Positions 1-11,530 are shown, counted from the first letter of the stretch. The stretch: DNA of 64,000 bases from Chamaecyparis obtusa (GCA_027943335.1 BSBK01007742.1:620001-684000), one strand, 5' to 3'. The notes: a model not told the origin generated them from the letters alone. Numbers and translations are program-made.

Positions 1-1740
1 AAAATGTTGAACCTGGCATCCAATTGAATCCCCTTGCTGCAGATTTTGGGACACGCAGGAGGCTGTATTGTCTTCACGCGGCAGGGAGGATGGTATAGGC
101 GGTAGTGGAAGTTCTTGACGCTGCAGGTGCTGCTCGCGCGGAGCATGCTCGACGTGCGGGGAAGGCTCCATTTTTTTGTGTGTGGAGTCCACATGAGAGG
201 ATGGAGATAGCGGGGAAGTCCACGCGGGTGGAGTTGCTAGCATAAGGGGCTGTGACAGCTGCAGGGGCATGTGAAACAAAGTGGGGTGCTCTGAAGTATA
301 GTCACTGCTGGAAATGGGAGTAGCAGTTGGTGTGGGATGCCATGGAGGTATACTTAGGAATAGGGGAGATGACATAGCAGTAATTTCTGCTTCCTGCGAT
401 TGAAAAATGTTTGGTATGGACTTGGGATTAGTGTGAATAGGAATAGTTGAAACAATTACAGGTTGAGAGCATAACGAAATGGGCATTGGAGTGGAGAGTT
501 GGGATGCATTGACATTTCCTAGAGGCATAGTAGCAGTAGATGGATGGAAAGTAACCCCGGAGGTCTTCTGCATACAAGTTCCATTATCTCCCATATCAAA
601 TTTAATAAAATCATCAAAATTAGACTTCTGATTGTGCAAACCAGAGAATACTTTCTCATTAAACACAACATCCCTACTCCGTACTACTTTCTGATTAATT
701 GCATCCCATAACCGATAGCCAAATTCATCCTCACCATACCCCAAAAATATGCACTTTTTAGATTTAAAATCCAATTTCGATCTCTGCTCTTTATTAACAT
801 GAGCATATGCATCGCATCCGAAAACTCGCAAATGTGAATAAGAAATTCGCTTGCCAGTCCAACGCTCTTTCAGAATATCAAAATCTAGACGTGATGAAGG
901 AGCTCTGTTGAGTAAATAAACTGTTGTATTACATGCCTCTGCCCAGAATTCTTTCCCCAAACCAGCATTAGATAACATACACCGAGCCCTCTCCAAAATA
1001 GTGCGATTCAACCTCTCAGCTGCACCATTTTCCTGAGGTGTATAAGGGACTGTTTTAATCCTCCGAACACCATGATCTGCACAAAATTGGTCAAACTCTG
1101 TAGAGAAAAACTCACCACCATTGTCTGTTAATAGACATTTTATATTTCTTCCAATCTGATTCTCCACCATAGCCTTAAAAACTTTAAATTTTAAAAAAAC
1201 TTCTGATTTTCTATGCAGCATATAAATCCAAACTTTTCGAGTGCAGTCATCAAGAAATGTTACAAAATAATTAGCACCACCAATGGAAGTTACCTCCGTA
1301 GGACCAAAAACGTCGAAATGAATGAGCTCCAATGGAGATGTTTTCTTCTCATGACCCGTCCTTACGAAGCTGGTGCGATTTTGTTTTCCATAAAGGCAAT
1401 GTTCACACAATGTCAAATCAACCGTTTTTAAACCCGGAAGTTGGTCTCTTCGTAGCATAACTTCAAGACCTATTTTGCTCATATGACCGAGCCTTTTATG
1501 CCAAAGTTCGACATTGCTATCCGCAACCGCCATGGCTGCTCCCACTTCACCATGACACTCTAATGTATACAAACTTCCAATTTTCTGCCCTTTTGCTAAA
1601 ATTAATTGACCTTTTGACACTTTCCATGAAGCCAAATCAAAACTAACATTGCAGCCTTGTGTATATAACTGACTAACAACAATCAGATTACGCTTGAGTG
1701 TAGGAACATGTCTAACATCTTTTAACATCCATTTACTGCT
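1..1740 (-). pseudogene. copia pol fragment: GAG-pre-integrase, integrase core and linker
   Basis: A single minus-strand frame, open from 1740 to the window edge in the pieces I translated. It starts with LKDVRHVPTLKRNLI and continues through the GAG-pre-integrase motif LWHKRLGHMSKIGLEVM. The integrase core carries the DDE residues: Asp in HFDVFGPT, Asp in LLTDNGGEF and Glu in PYTPQENGAAERLNRT. After it come LRVFGCDAYAHV and KKCIFLGYGEDEFGYRLWD, typical of the copia integrase C-terminal part, then a Pro/Ser/Thr-rich linker towards the missing reverse transcriptase. Integrase inserts the cDNA into host DNA. The frame has no start of its own because the gag-protease part is replaced by the inverted segment, so I call it a remnant although the integrase itself reads intact. 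Confidence 0.88.
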
Positions 1741-2127
1741 GCTATGCCTCCAGGAAATGTCAATGCGTCCCAACTCTCCACTCTAATGCCCATTTCGTTA
1801 TGCTCTCAACCCGTAATTGTTTCAACTATTCCTATTCACACTAATCCCAAGTCCATACCAAGCATTTTTCAATCGCAGGAAGCAGAAATTACTGCTACGT
1901 CATCTCCCCTGTTCCTAAGTATACCTCCACGGCATCCCACACCAACTGCTACTCCCATTTCTAGCGGTGACTATACTTCAGAGCACCCCACTTTGTTTCA
2001 CATGCCCCTGCAGATGTCACAGCCCCTTACGCTGGCAACTCCACCCACATGGACTTCCTCGCTATCTCCATCCTCTCGCGTGGACTCCACACACAAACAA
2101 ATGGAGCCTTCCCCGCGCGTCGAGCAT
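1735..2127 (+). repeat. inverted duplicate of the copia pol linker (144-541)
   Basis: This stretch on the plus strand matches the reverse complement of 144-541 almost base for base. Its plus-strand translation (NVNASQLSTLMPISLCSQP and onward) repeats the linker peptide read from the minus strand at 528-150 (NVNASQLSTPMPISLCSQP). It sits between gag and integrase of the same element, in the wrong orientation, replacing the zinc knuckle and protease. This explains the long plus-strand open frame at 1744-2163, which is not a gene. Confidence 0.9.
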
Positions 2128-2159
2128 TGCTTCTTTGTGTGCCCAGATTTTCCACAAAA

Positions 2160-2879
2160 CTAGCATGCTCCATTTCTCCCTCTTGATTTGGAGTGATGAC
2201 TCGATCTTCCTCTTCCGTTGTTATTATTGTTGTTTCTTCTCTCGCGACTTCTCCCTCTATTGTTTGTGCTCACTGCTGTTAGAGCATCACTAGAAGAGGG
2301 TTCTTGTTGCTTCCGGTGCATGTCTTCACTAAGTAATGTAGCAGCAACGTCATCAAAATTTAGCTTGCTCTTGGCTAGAACTGAAGTGCTTATAGCCATT
2401 ACAACTCCTTCCCAGGTGTTCGAAAGCGAGCATAATAATAATATTGCTTTTATTTCATCATCTAAAGTGATACCAACTGAAATCAGCTGAGTGACTAAAA
2501 TGTTGAACTCATTTAGATGATTCGCGATGACTCCCCCTTCTTTCATTTTTAGATTATATAATTTCTTGATGATGAACACTTTATTCGATGCTGAAGCTAT
2601 CTCATATAATGAGGATAGCTTATTCCACAGCTCTTTCATTGTTTTCTCTATCGAAACATTGAAGAGCACAGTGCTTGATAAAGATAAGATAATGGTGGCC
2701 TTTGCTTTCTGATCAGTCTTTTCCCAATCTTCATCTGACATCGAACCCTTTCCTTTTGTTTTTCCAAGTAATGCTGCTTGCAAATCCTGCTTGATAAGCA
2801 GAGATTCAATCTGTACTTTCCACAATCCGAAATTCTGCCCCGAAAACTTCTCAATCTTCCATTTATCTGCTTCATCCAT
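2160..2879 (-). pseudogene. copia gag polyprotein (UBN2/gag_pre type), truncated C-terminus
   Basis: A 239-residue frame starting MDEADKWKIEKFSGQNFGLW, the usual N-terminus of copia Gag, with the GQNF..WK motif. It is followed by KATIILSLSSTVLFNV, ELWNKLSSLYEIASASNKV and a C-terminal Arg/Asn/Ser-rich basic tail. Gag forms the virus-like particle that packages element RNA. The expected CCHC zinc knuckle is absent: the frame stops right where the inverted segment begins. The start is the ATG about 55 nt downstream of the primer-binding site. Confidence 0.88.
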
Positions 2880-2931
2880 GGTGCCTGCAAAAACCTCACC
2901 GATTTCCCAAAAAAAATCGAACGAGCTTAAC

Positions 2932-2946
2932 CAACTCTGATACCAA
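2932..2946 (-). other. primer-binding site, initiator Met-tRNA type
   Basis: The minus strand reads TTGGTATCAGAG directly inside the LTR end. That is complementary to the 3' end of plant initiator methionine tRNA and is the standard copia primer site for minus-strand DNA synthesis. One base separates it from the LTR terminus. Confidence 0.85.
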
Positions 2947-2947
2947 T

Positions 2948-3287
2948 TGTTGAAATTAAATGCAGACCCAAAACTAATTAAAATCTGAAACCCAAACAGA
3001 ACAAAGAAAATAAATTAAATGCAAAAACAGAGACACAGTTTATAGTGGTTCGTTCATAAATGAACTCCATCACTCTCAAAGCCAGGGCATATCAGTTTTA
3101 TTATCTCAACATTCAAAGTTACAGCAGCAGCTCTCAAATATGAATTTACATTCACTGAATAATCTAATTCAGCATCGCAGTCCAAGAATATGAAATGTAA
3201 CGGCAAAGGAATAAACAGAGTGCAGGCAGAGTGAAGGATTGGCCTTCACCAAATACTGACATCCGCAGAAAAGACAGAACCGTTACA
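2948..3287 (-). repeat. 5' LTR of the left copia element
   Basis: On the plus strand it begins TGTTGAAATT next to the primer-binding site and ends CGTTACA, giving TG...CA termini and about 340 bp. The outer boundary is supported by the orphan promoter copy near 20.27 kb, where sequence homologous to the flank starts right after the LTR (GACACATATTC). The second LTR and the matching target duplication (GACAC expected) are outside the window. Confidence 0.75.
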
Positions 3288-3941
3288 GACACATATTCGG
3301 AAATGTAAGTAAATGCCCTATTTTGGACAGAAATTCAAACGAAAGTTCCCTCCATAGAAGAGAAAAAACGAAATTCTGAGACGATCAAAATAAGCGGGCA
3401 CGTGGAAAACGAAAGCTTATCTTGCTGAGAGAATGAAATTTTGCCGTCACAGTCACAAACAGATCACGATGTCCCTCTCAGACGGATAGCAAACAGATCT
3501 TCAATTCAAGCACGTCAACATACAAATTCAATTTGAGTAGAGTGCAAAAAATTTATGAATCCTAATCAAACAACAATTAGATTTAGGTGTAAAAAATTAA
3601 GCACGTCAACATACAAATTCAAGAATCCTAATCAAACAACAATTAGATTTAAGTGTACAAAATTAAGCTGTGTGATTTGAATTAAAAACGATATGCACAA
3701 CAATATTGATTTCTGGTCTAATCCTCAAGCATATCTTGAACAGTAAATTCATTTCAAAGACACGTGGTTGAATTGAACAAGTATTGTCACACGTGAATTG
3801 AATCTGCCAGCGACTTTGAATTCTTTTTGACATATAAATAGGGTCTCACTGTTACAAACATTAGCAAGTGTTCATCTGTCTTCCCAGTTGTGAAAGTTTA
3901 TTTAGCATTTGATTGTCTTTTGGCTTTCGAGGAGTTTAGAA
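3288..3941 (+). promoter_or_regulatory. promoter and 5' leader of the ACC-oxidase-like gene
   Basis: A TATA box (TATAAATA, 3833-3840) lies about 100 bp before the ATG. Upstream are three perfect G-box cores CACGTG at 3399-3404, 3761-3766 and 3790-3795, and two ACGTCA (reverse TGACGT) cores at 3512-3517 and 3603-3608. The second ACGTCA core lies in a tandem duplication of about 75 bp (around 3600-3665) that repeats AATCCTAATCAAACAACAAT. G-box and TGACGT sites are known bZIP/bHLH targets in plants; use here is inferred. A second, decayed copy of about 500 bp of this region is at 20270-20780. Confidence 0.75.
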
Positions 3942-5268
3942 ATGGGTATTCCAGTGATTGATGTAAACAACATTGAAGGAGGAGAGACGAAGGCCATTAT
4001 GACTCAAATCGCACAGGCTTGTGAGTCCCCCGGATTTTTTCAGGTATTTATGCTTGTAAAACAAGGGTCAGCTGTTTTGACTATATAGGGTCCCAATCAA
4101 ACCATAAATTATTCATTGCAAAATTATGTGATTGGTAAGCTCAAATTGACTATATACTGGTTTAAATTTTTCAGATTACAAACCATGGCATTGACCATGG
4201 TCTTATGGACCGTGTGAAAGTGGTATGTTCGCAGCAAAATAAGATTAACAGAGAGCAACACTTCAAGGATTCCTCGCCAGTAAGGGAACTGAACAAAGCC
4301 ATTGAAGCTGAATTAAAGGGAAATAATGTCGAGAAGATTGAGAGTTTGGACTGGGAGGATGTTTTTCAAGTCCACGAGATGAAAGAGACAAATTCTTGGC
4401 CTTCGGAACCCAAAGATTTCAAGTATGTACAATATTCAATAAATACTAATCTATAATGCTGCACATTATTAGATTTTATCTTTCTATATAGATTCTATTA
4501 GCAATTAACAAACATAATCAATAAAATCAATTCATATAATTGAACTTCAGTAATTTTATCTGTAATCTGGGATAGTAAAATCAGAGTAAACTCTGTGATT
4601 CATTTGATTCAATTCAATGCAAACCATCTAGCACATTAACTTTTTGCGTTTTATACAGGGATATAATTGAGGGCTTCCGCAGCAAAATATTCAATCTGAC
4701 AGAGAAATTGTTGGAAATAATAAGTAAAAGTTTGGGACTAGAGAAAGAATATCTGAAAAGGGTATTTGCAGGGGAAGAGGAGGAGAAGCCGTTCTTTGGC
4801 ACCAAGGTGAGCCATTATCCTCCCTGCCCTAGACCAGATCTGATAAAGGGTATCCGTGCTCATACAGATGCAGGTGGCCTCATTCTTTTGTACCAAGATG
4901 ATGAGGTTCCCGGCCTTCAAGTTCTTAACAATGGTAGCTGGATTGATGTGCAACCTATGAAATACTCAATAGTTGTCAGCATTGGTGATCAGTTAGAAGC
5001 AGTGAGTAATGGCAAGTATAAGAATGCATGGCATAGAATTCTTGCAACAAAAGATGGAAACCGATTATCAGTGGCATCCTTCTATAATCCCTCATACAAT
5101 GCAGTAGTGAGCACTGCTCCCCATCTAGTAGCGCAATCCAATGGAAATGGGACTCATGAATTATCTGCTTATCCAAAGTACCCATTTGGTGACTACATGA
5201 AGATTTACTCTGAGCAGAAATATGAAGAAAAAGAGCCTCACTTCAAAGCAGTGGGAAGGTTGAATTAA
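3942..5268 (+). CDS. 1-aminocyclopropane-1-carboxylate oxidase-like Fe(II) oxidase, three exons
   Basis: Exons 3942-4043, 4175-4422 and 4659-5268 join in frame (phases 0 and 2, GT...AG borders) to 319 residues, the usual length of ACC oxidases. Exon 1 begins MGIPVIDVNNIEGGE and ends at GFFQ, exon 2 opens ITNHGI: both match the family and its first intron position. The jelly-roll core holds YPPCPRPDLIKG, the iron ligands His185 and Asp187 (RAHTDAGG) and His242 (AWHRI), and the Arg252-x-Ser254 pair (RLSVASFYNP) that binds the substrate carboxylate in this family. ACC oxidase makes ethylene from ACC in the cytosol using Fe(II), ascorbate and O2. The conserved C-terminal EPRFEA segment reads EPHFKA here, so true ACC oxidase activity is likely but not certain; an ACO-like oxidase with another substrate is the alternative. 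No frameshift or stop is seen. Confidence 0.88.
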
Positions 5269-5486
5269 CAAATTTCAAGCTGAATGGAAAACAATGGTCA
5301 ATAAATTTATCCTTACTAGATCACTCTTTTTTGACTATTTAGAATATTTTTGGCCTGTAGAATATAAGTTCAATTTGAAAACAACAACAATCTTGCTCGA
5401 TAAGCTCACATTACTTCGTCCATTGAATTATTGAATTATTGTTCCTTCAATGTAATCCTTGATAGAACTAAATATTTTACAAGGAA
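5269..5486 (+). other. 3' flank of the oxidase gene
   Basis: AT-rich sequence with an AATAAA-type signal about 30 bp after the stop codon (TCAATAAATTT near 5300), a plausible polyadenylation region. It ends where the segmental duplication block A begins. Confidence 0.45.
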
Positions 5487-6428
5487 ATATTTTTGAAAGG
5501 GAACATACTTTTTTACAATTTTGTCTTGTAATTTATTTTTATATTATTTATTAAATTTTCTTATAGAAATGTTACATTACAAATAGAGAAATATAATGAA
5601 TGAAATATTTCATTAAATGGATTAATAATACTAATGGAGAATTATGAATATTATAATATTGTGAATGTTATGATGGAATATAGGATTGTTAAATAATTGA
5701 TACAATTTTTAAATAGATTCACTTGATCAATGGAAAAAATTGATACTAATGCAAGGTGACAATTTTTAAATCGTCGAAAATTGCAAAGCCAAAAAATAAT
5801 TCAATCTTACTATGCCTACTAAAAGGAGGTAAAATAACTACTTGTGGGCATATTTAAAAAATGATCCATGCAAAATTATAAGGAGAAAAGAGGAAGGTAG
5901 ATTATAGCCACACTCTCTCTCTCTAAGAAATAAAGGTACATAACTCTCAACTATATTTACTTGCATTTCATCCAATTATTCACTACACATCAATTTCACT
6001 TTTACAAATTTCCCTTCTTAAGAAATTTCCTTTAGGCCATGACATAATCAACTATGAGTAGACCATAGCAAGACTCAAGCATACACATCAACCAATGACA
6101 CTCCAGTCAACAACAAAGAGGACATCTACATAGCCAAAAATAAATAACTTCAATACAACCAAAATTTTAATGTATTTTTGTTTAAACATTGTGAAACACA
6201 TTACACAACTCACAATTATAAAAAAATAAAACAATGAATGGTCGCATTTTTCCTCATTTTTATCTTATATAATTTGCATCTACTCGTTGATTCAACATAT
6301 ATATAATTACTCTAAAAATTTGACACCTAATCTAGGCATCTAATATTTTTTCTACTTTTTTTTTATAGTGTTGAAGACATGTCATATATTACAAAATTCC
6401 ATCATCAAACATAAATCATTATTAGTAA

Positions 6429-6850
6429 TTTTTGTCTAACTACACAAGTGGTTTTTTTCACCTAATTATTGTTCTTATTAATTTTATAAATCATTTTTTC
6501 TAAGGAAACTACCCAAAGTAATGATGTCAAGGTCTTCATGAACTACAATATATTATTGTCTAACTACACTAATGTTTATTTTCACCTAATTATAATTATT
6601 ATTAATTTAATAAATCATTGTTTTCTAAGGAAACTACCCAATGTAAATATGTCAAGGTCTTCGTGAACTACAATATATAATGTCAAGAGTTTATATTTTT
6701 GTCTAACTACACTAGTGTTTATTTTCACCTAATTATTCTTCTTATTAATTTTATGAATCATTTTTTTCTAAGGAAACTACCCAAAGTAAAGATGTCAAGG
6801 TCTTCTTGAACTAAATATATCATGTCAAGAGTTGATATTTTTAGGTTTCA
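6429..6850. repeat. three tandem copies of a roughly 130-145 bp AT-rich unit
   Basis: Copies start near 6429, 6555 and 6698. Each contains GTCTAACTACAC, TTTTCACCTAATTAT, AAGGAAACTACCCAA and ATGTCAAGGTCTTC in that order. Block B holds only one copy (about 40553-40695), so the expansion happened in A or contraction in B after the duplication. Confidence 0.8.
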
Positions 6851-8299
6851 CTAATAACTATCATTGTTGAAGATCGTATTCTTGAATAAAACACATAATG
6901 AATCAATCTTTATAGATCGTAAAATTAGTTTGTATTACAAAAGTATTTTGCATAGCTCATGAGTTTAACTTATAAGTTGCATTTCTTCATATTTATTTTT
7001 TATTTAGATTTCAAGATTATCTTAATTTTATTCTAAATATTTACTCCAAACATTAGCAGTGTTCATATTGTCTAACTTTTCCTTGCCTCCAGTATATTAC
7101 CCAAAACATATATTGCTATCGGCATATCTATTGCACCTTGTTGGAGTGCAAATACTAGTTATTAATTTTTTAATTACAAAAATATAATTTTGAGTTCTCT
7201 ATTTGTTATGAAATTTGGTTGCATTTTTATTTGAATTATGGTTAGAATATTATGAAAATTATGATACAATATCAATATAATTAATAATTTTGACTTTCAA
7301 AATACTTGGGTGTATTTTGGCACTCAGAGATTGGCATTTTTGAGAGAGGGTCACTTCGAAAGTATGTTGATGATTGAGTTTCTTTGAGAAAGCTTGGAGA
7401 TTATCATTTGCACTAGCTTGAGGGATCCTCTCAATTCAAATGCCCAAATCTTCCTTTGTAGTTTTGGGTTTGGATAACTCATGGGTGGATCAAGGGCTAT
7501 TTCATGTTGTGCAACCTCTCAAATGTGCTAAGATCTCTCCAAAGGTGGTGTTTTTGGACTAGACTCATAAAGTGGTGAATGAAAAATTAGATTTCTTTGC
7601 TAGGCATGGGTTGATTTCTAGGTTGAGAGGGTTCTAGCCGAGTCTCCTAGAACTACACAAGTGTGTTTCAAATAATTGGCAACATAGTTTAAACAATGAG
7701 GTTCATATTTACCATGATTCTAAGGCAAGTTTTATGTTAGTATTTGGTAGGTGTTGGTTAACAAATTGGTATTTGATTAAATCCTTGACTCTTTATCCCT
7801 AAAGCCTATGTATCAAGCATTAGTTGAGTGAACTATGATTGTCCCTCTTTTAATTTTAAATCTACAACTCTCACATGTGAATTTACAATGAATGAACCTA
7901 GTTTACTACATAAATAGGCACACTTTTCACCAGAAACAGGGAAAGGATCTAAAAATTACCCATCACGATGGAATAGTTGCAAACAAAAAGCTGAAAAATT
8001 CCCATCTAAGGAAATGAAATGCTATCAATTGGAGACTTATATTCTCATATTATATCCATATGCACACAAATTTGTCTTCACAAGAAGACTTCACAATTTC
8101 ACATTTAAGTACAAAGTGAAATATCTAAAGTGATATCTCCAACAATAGACTATGGCAAGGAGTGACTCCTACCAAAATTGAAAATACAAAATAGGGAGGG
8201 TCTTGCACCTCTGAAATTGCAAATAATGACAAATTTCAACTGAAATCGTAAATACATAAGAAACATAAATCCACCACATCTTCCTACAATGCCAACATG

Positions 8300-8489
8300 G
8301 CCTTATAAAGGGCTCTGGGAAGTTTCTCAAAGGGGTTACAAATAGTCTGACATAAATTATTTAGTATTTTATTACTTTGGTCCCCTTTAATTAATTAATT
8401 AAAGGTCCTTTATAATATTATTTAAATTTTGGGACCACTTAATTATTAATTTAATTAAATCACTCTATTAAAAATTTGGGAACATTACA
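8300..8489 (-). repeat. possible 3' LTR edge of an old gypsy-type element, block A
   Basis: On the minus strand a purine-rich run (GGTGACGAGGATA) is followed at 8489 by TGTAATGTTCCC. This looks like a polypurine tract next to an LTR start. A TATAAGG-type box follows about 170 bp inside. The same edge is present in block B at 42332 (TGTAATCTCCCC). I could not find the other end, and no gypsy polymerase is recognisable on the element's internal side, so this stays tentative. Confidence 0.3.
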
Positions 8490-9199
8490 TATCCTCGTCA
8501 CCCAAAGATTTCTTTCCCTCAAGTAATCTTTCACCAAACTGTTTGCCTATTGCAAAGCTCCAAGATCTCAAATTGAGCACGGACACCGATAGATGTATCC
8601 ACTAAAATCTCTATGCCACAACATGAACACGTGCACAAATATTGAAGTGAGGGAGAAGAGTAAACCTCCATCAAACTTCTCCAAATCCACTCTGATATGA
8701 GTGTTGCCATGTTTAGAGTCATTAACATCCCACTGAAGCCAATCATGTAACACATCGATGCCCAGATTCCAAGATGCTATGCCATCATGCCAATCAATCA
8801 CTTCCTAAAAATAATGGATTGGAAACTCAAAACTAATGTGCAACTTGTTCTTTCCATGTATATATCACTCTTTTTTAGAAGCATTGATCATGTCTTCCGC
8901 ATGTTCTAAAAAAGGAATAACTCCATACTCAACCAACTTTAGACCTTTCCCTTAAAAAGGATCATTGATAGAGTCTGTGTCTCAATGCAGTTGATCAATT
9001 AATGTTGATTTGGAAAGCTCCATGCAAGTACCCTCTTTAGCCTTTTGGTTGTCATATAAGCCTAGGTGTTCTTCACTTGCACCTGTGTAGTAGCAGAATT
9101 TAGCAAATCCTCATGTGACTAAAGTGGCTCCATGATCATGTCTTTATCGTCCTCATGTATTACATTACTCTTATTACTGTTGTCAACATCCTCACACTT
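8490..9199 (-). other. decayed coding-like sequence next to the PDS5 fragment
   Basis: The minus strand keeps a short open stretch (8568-8801) with WHDGIASWNLGIDVLHDWLQ that is also kept in block B (42411-42644). I do not recognise it. It could be a continuation of the PDS5-derived sequence or part of the old LTR element ending at 8489. Confidence 0.25.
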
Positions 9200-9885
9200 A
9201 TGCAAATGAAACTTCCATTTTTCTTCACAATGCTTGAATACATTATTGGCCAATATACAAGCTATGATAGAAGAAATGCATTTTTAGATTATGAAAAACC
9301 CATAGCATAGATATGATAGGATGGGATATTACCTCCATCTCTTCAATACATGAAATAATAAGGCTCTCCATGGAAACAAAAACCTTTTTTATCATGGTAC
9401 TCCATGATTGTGACCAAGAAGTGATGAAACATATCATGGTTAAAATCTTGTAATCCTAGATTTAAGAGAAGGTTACTCAATTTTATTTTTGCACATATAT
9501 CTAGTATTGTAAATCTCCTAGAAAATGGATCATTACTAATGTCATCAGGGCTCTAAAATTTATCAATAATCAACTGCAATAGCTTTGTCATGGTGTCATC
9601 ATGATAGGTACTTGAGGAGATGAGATTCTCAAAATCTCACTTAGACATGTTGTAGCTACTAGCTTGATTTCCTTGTCATGGTGTCTCAATAATATGGGTT
9701 GTCTTAAGGAAATCTCAATCAAACCAAGGATCCTCTGTATAAATATTGAAGGTAACTGGTCCACCTTACTCAAACACACTTCCAATATATCTAATGGAAT
9801 ATCAACACCATCACTCATCTCTCAGCTAATCCTTTGTAGTGCATTTAACCACCATTGTCCATCACTCGGTGCCATGATTATCCCA
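9200..9885 (-). pseudogene. PDS5-like cohesin factor fragment, block A
   Basis: Minus-strand translation, with several frameshifts and stops, gives DGQWWLNALQRIS, LPSIFIQRILGLIEISL, then LLRHHDKEIKLVATTCLSEI, LRISSPQVP, and in another frame SRRFTILDICAKIKLSNLLL, NLGLQDFNHDMFHHFLVTI and KVFVSMESLIISCIEEMEV. Plant PDS5 HEAT-repeat proteins have this series (a lone heart of KxVKLLVATCICEI, RITAPEAP, then FGRRVxILE, CVVMLDLECDDLINDMF). PDS5 regulates cohesin on chromosomes. This is a broken copy without introns recognised; a processed or captured fragment is possible. The same fragment is in block B. Confidence 0.72.
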
Positions 9886-9959
9886 AAAGGATGGTAGAAT
9901 CACTAGCTTTGATAACACTATGATTTACCAAAGGAACACCCCAACAATATGAGCACTTT

Positions 9960-10440
9960 CACCATACCATATGGCACACGCTACCACAATACTAGTTGGT
10001 AGCACCACCGTACTAGTTGGCACTGCCACCGTACCAGCTGACATTGCCACCATACCAATCAATACTACCACTATACCATTCATCCTTCCACCTACCACTC
10101 AACACTTCCACCCTACCAGTCAGAACTACCACCATACCAGTCAGCACTACCATGTGCCACACTCTACAATTCTATACCCTTTAGCACTTAACACCCTTTG
10201 ACATCCTTTGACCCACTTCAACACATGACACCTTCGGCACATGGCACTTGACACTTGGCACTTGGCACTTGGACCTGTACAATTGGAACTCTGCACTTGT
10301 AACTTTGCACTCGGAACTTTACATTTGGCGCTTGATGCTTGGTGTTTGGCACTTGGCACCCTTCATCACTTGACACTCAACACTCAACACTTGACACTTG
10401 GCACTTGGTATTGCTACTCGTCACTTGGTACTTGGTAAAA
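9960..10440. repeat. degenerate short tandem repeats (CCACCATACCA-type and CACTTGGCACTTGACA-type)
   Basis: About 9975-10160 consists of imperfect units around ACTACCACCATACCAGTCAG. About 10210-10440 is built from CACTTGG, GCACTTG and ACACTTG heptamer-like units. The runs produce long open frames on both strands by composition only. Block B carries the same arrays at about 44810-45310. Confidence 0.75.
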
Positions 10441-10964
10441 TAATATTTTAATCGATCTATTTAGAAATAAGAAAGATTATTATTATAATCCAAGGTAACA
10501 CAATAGATTGTAGATCAAGGCATAAGAAAACCACAAGAAATAAAATGCTATCATACATATAATGATAATGATACATAGCTTCAAGGATTCAAGGATTCAC
10601 TCACTGGATTAATCATTTATTTGGCTTCCTTCAAGAGTTTATTCAAGTTTTTCAAACTTTTATGGATACACTCACATTCATACCCCATGCTAAACATCCA
10701 TTTATGTCAACGTCGATTAGGAGATTAGAGTAGGCAGAGGCTCATATTTGTTGTATTTTTCATATCTATCATCTCCTTTATTTTCTTCATATTCTATTTG
10801 TGTTTCATTCAATCCATCTTAGCCTCTTTACTTTTTGATATTAAGGCATTCCATGTGAACTCTAGGGCATCATAACACTCACTTAGTTGTTCAATAAAAG
10901 GTATCCCCCTAATCTTCAAATCTGCAACCCATTCTCTAGTCACCTTCCTAAATTGATTATCTAC

Positions 10965-11530
10965 TTGAAGCTAAGAAATTATCTCTCTATTTTTATTAGA
11001 AGTGGGGTCCAAAATGGTGTCAGCGGAGCTTTCCAATTAGCAAAAAAAGGTGTTAATAAATTGATTAGAGAATTGCCAGATTGTCATATCCTGATCAAAT
11101 TCTAGATATCTATTGTCAACAAATTCTGTTAGAAAATTAGAAAGAAAAGTCTCTCAATTTTATTGTGTGGTGAAAATAAATTCTATGTTTTCAATATTTA
11201 TGAGATTGTTCACTAGTATTCGGGGATTTCTGATATTTATGCAATAAAAAATTATTTATTGGTTTGATTTAGAAATTATGTTTAAAATATAATGCCAATG
11301 CAAATTGATATCAATGAAAAGATGTGTGTTTGTATGTTTTGGAAGGTATAAGGTTCAAAATGGCACCCACAACGCATATAAAGATTGTGTGACAACAATG
11401 GGTATTTATAGGAAAGTGCAAAATTAGGAGCATCCTCAGTATGCTTCTCTCAGTGGAACTAAATTTGATCTTGAGAATGTGGTGTATTCAAGAATGAAAT
11501 AGAAAGACAAGGAGAAAGTGATCCGTGAAT
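10965..11530. other. segment private to block A
   Basis: In block B the sequence goes straight from GATTATCTAC to AATCTGATTTCTATTG (about 45823). In block A about 565 bp lie between these. No terminal repeats or target duplication are clear, so insertion in A or deletion in B cannot be decided. I see no gene in it. Confidence 0.55.

Larger units (their letters stand above)
1..3287 (-). mobile_element. Ty1/copia LTR retrotransposon, 5' two-thirds, cut by window edge
   Basis: Read on the minus strand the order is LTR (3287-2948), primer-binding site, gag (2879-2160), an inverted foreign-orientation segment (2127-1735), then GAG-pre-integrase and integrase running off the left edge. Reverse transcriptase, RNase H and the 3' LTR must lie outside the window. 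The order gag then integrase before reverse transcriptase is the Ty1/copia arrangement. Zinc knuckle and protease are missing where the inverted segment sits, so this copy is defective. The LTR lies only about 650 bp upstream of the oxidase start codon and points away from it. Confidence 0.92.

Noticed and set aside
1744..2163. Plus-strand 139-residue Pro/Ser-rich protein
   Set aside because: It is the inverted copy of the copia linker peptide read from the minus strand at 144-541, not a host gene.
10147..10438. Open frames on both strands over the CACTTGG repeats (also 45037-45363)
   Set aside because: Low-complexity repeats lacking stops; no domain, and not conserved as protein between the two blocks.
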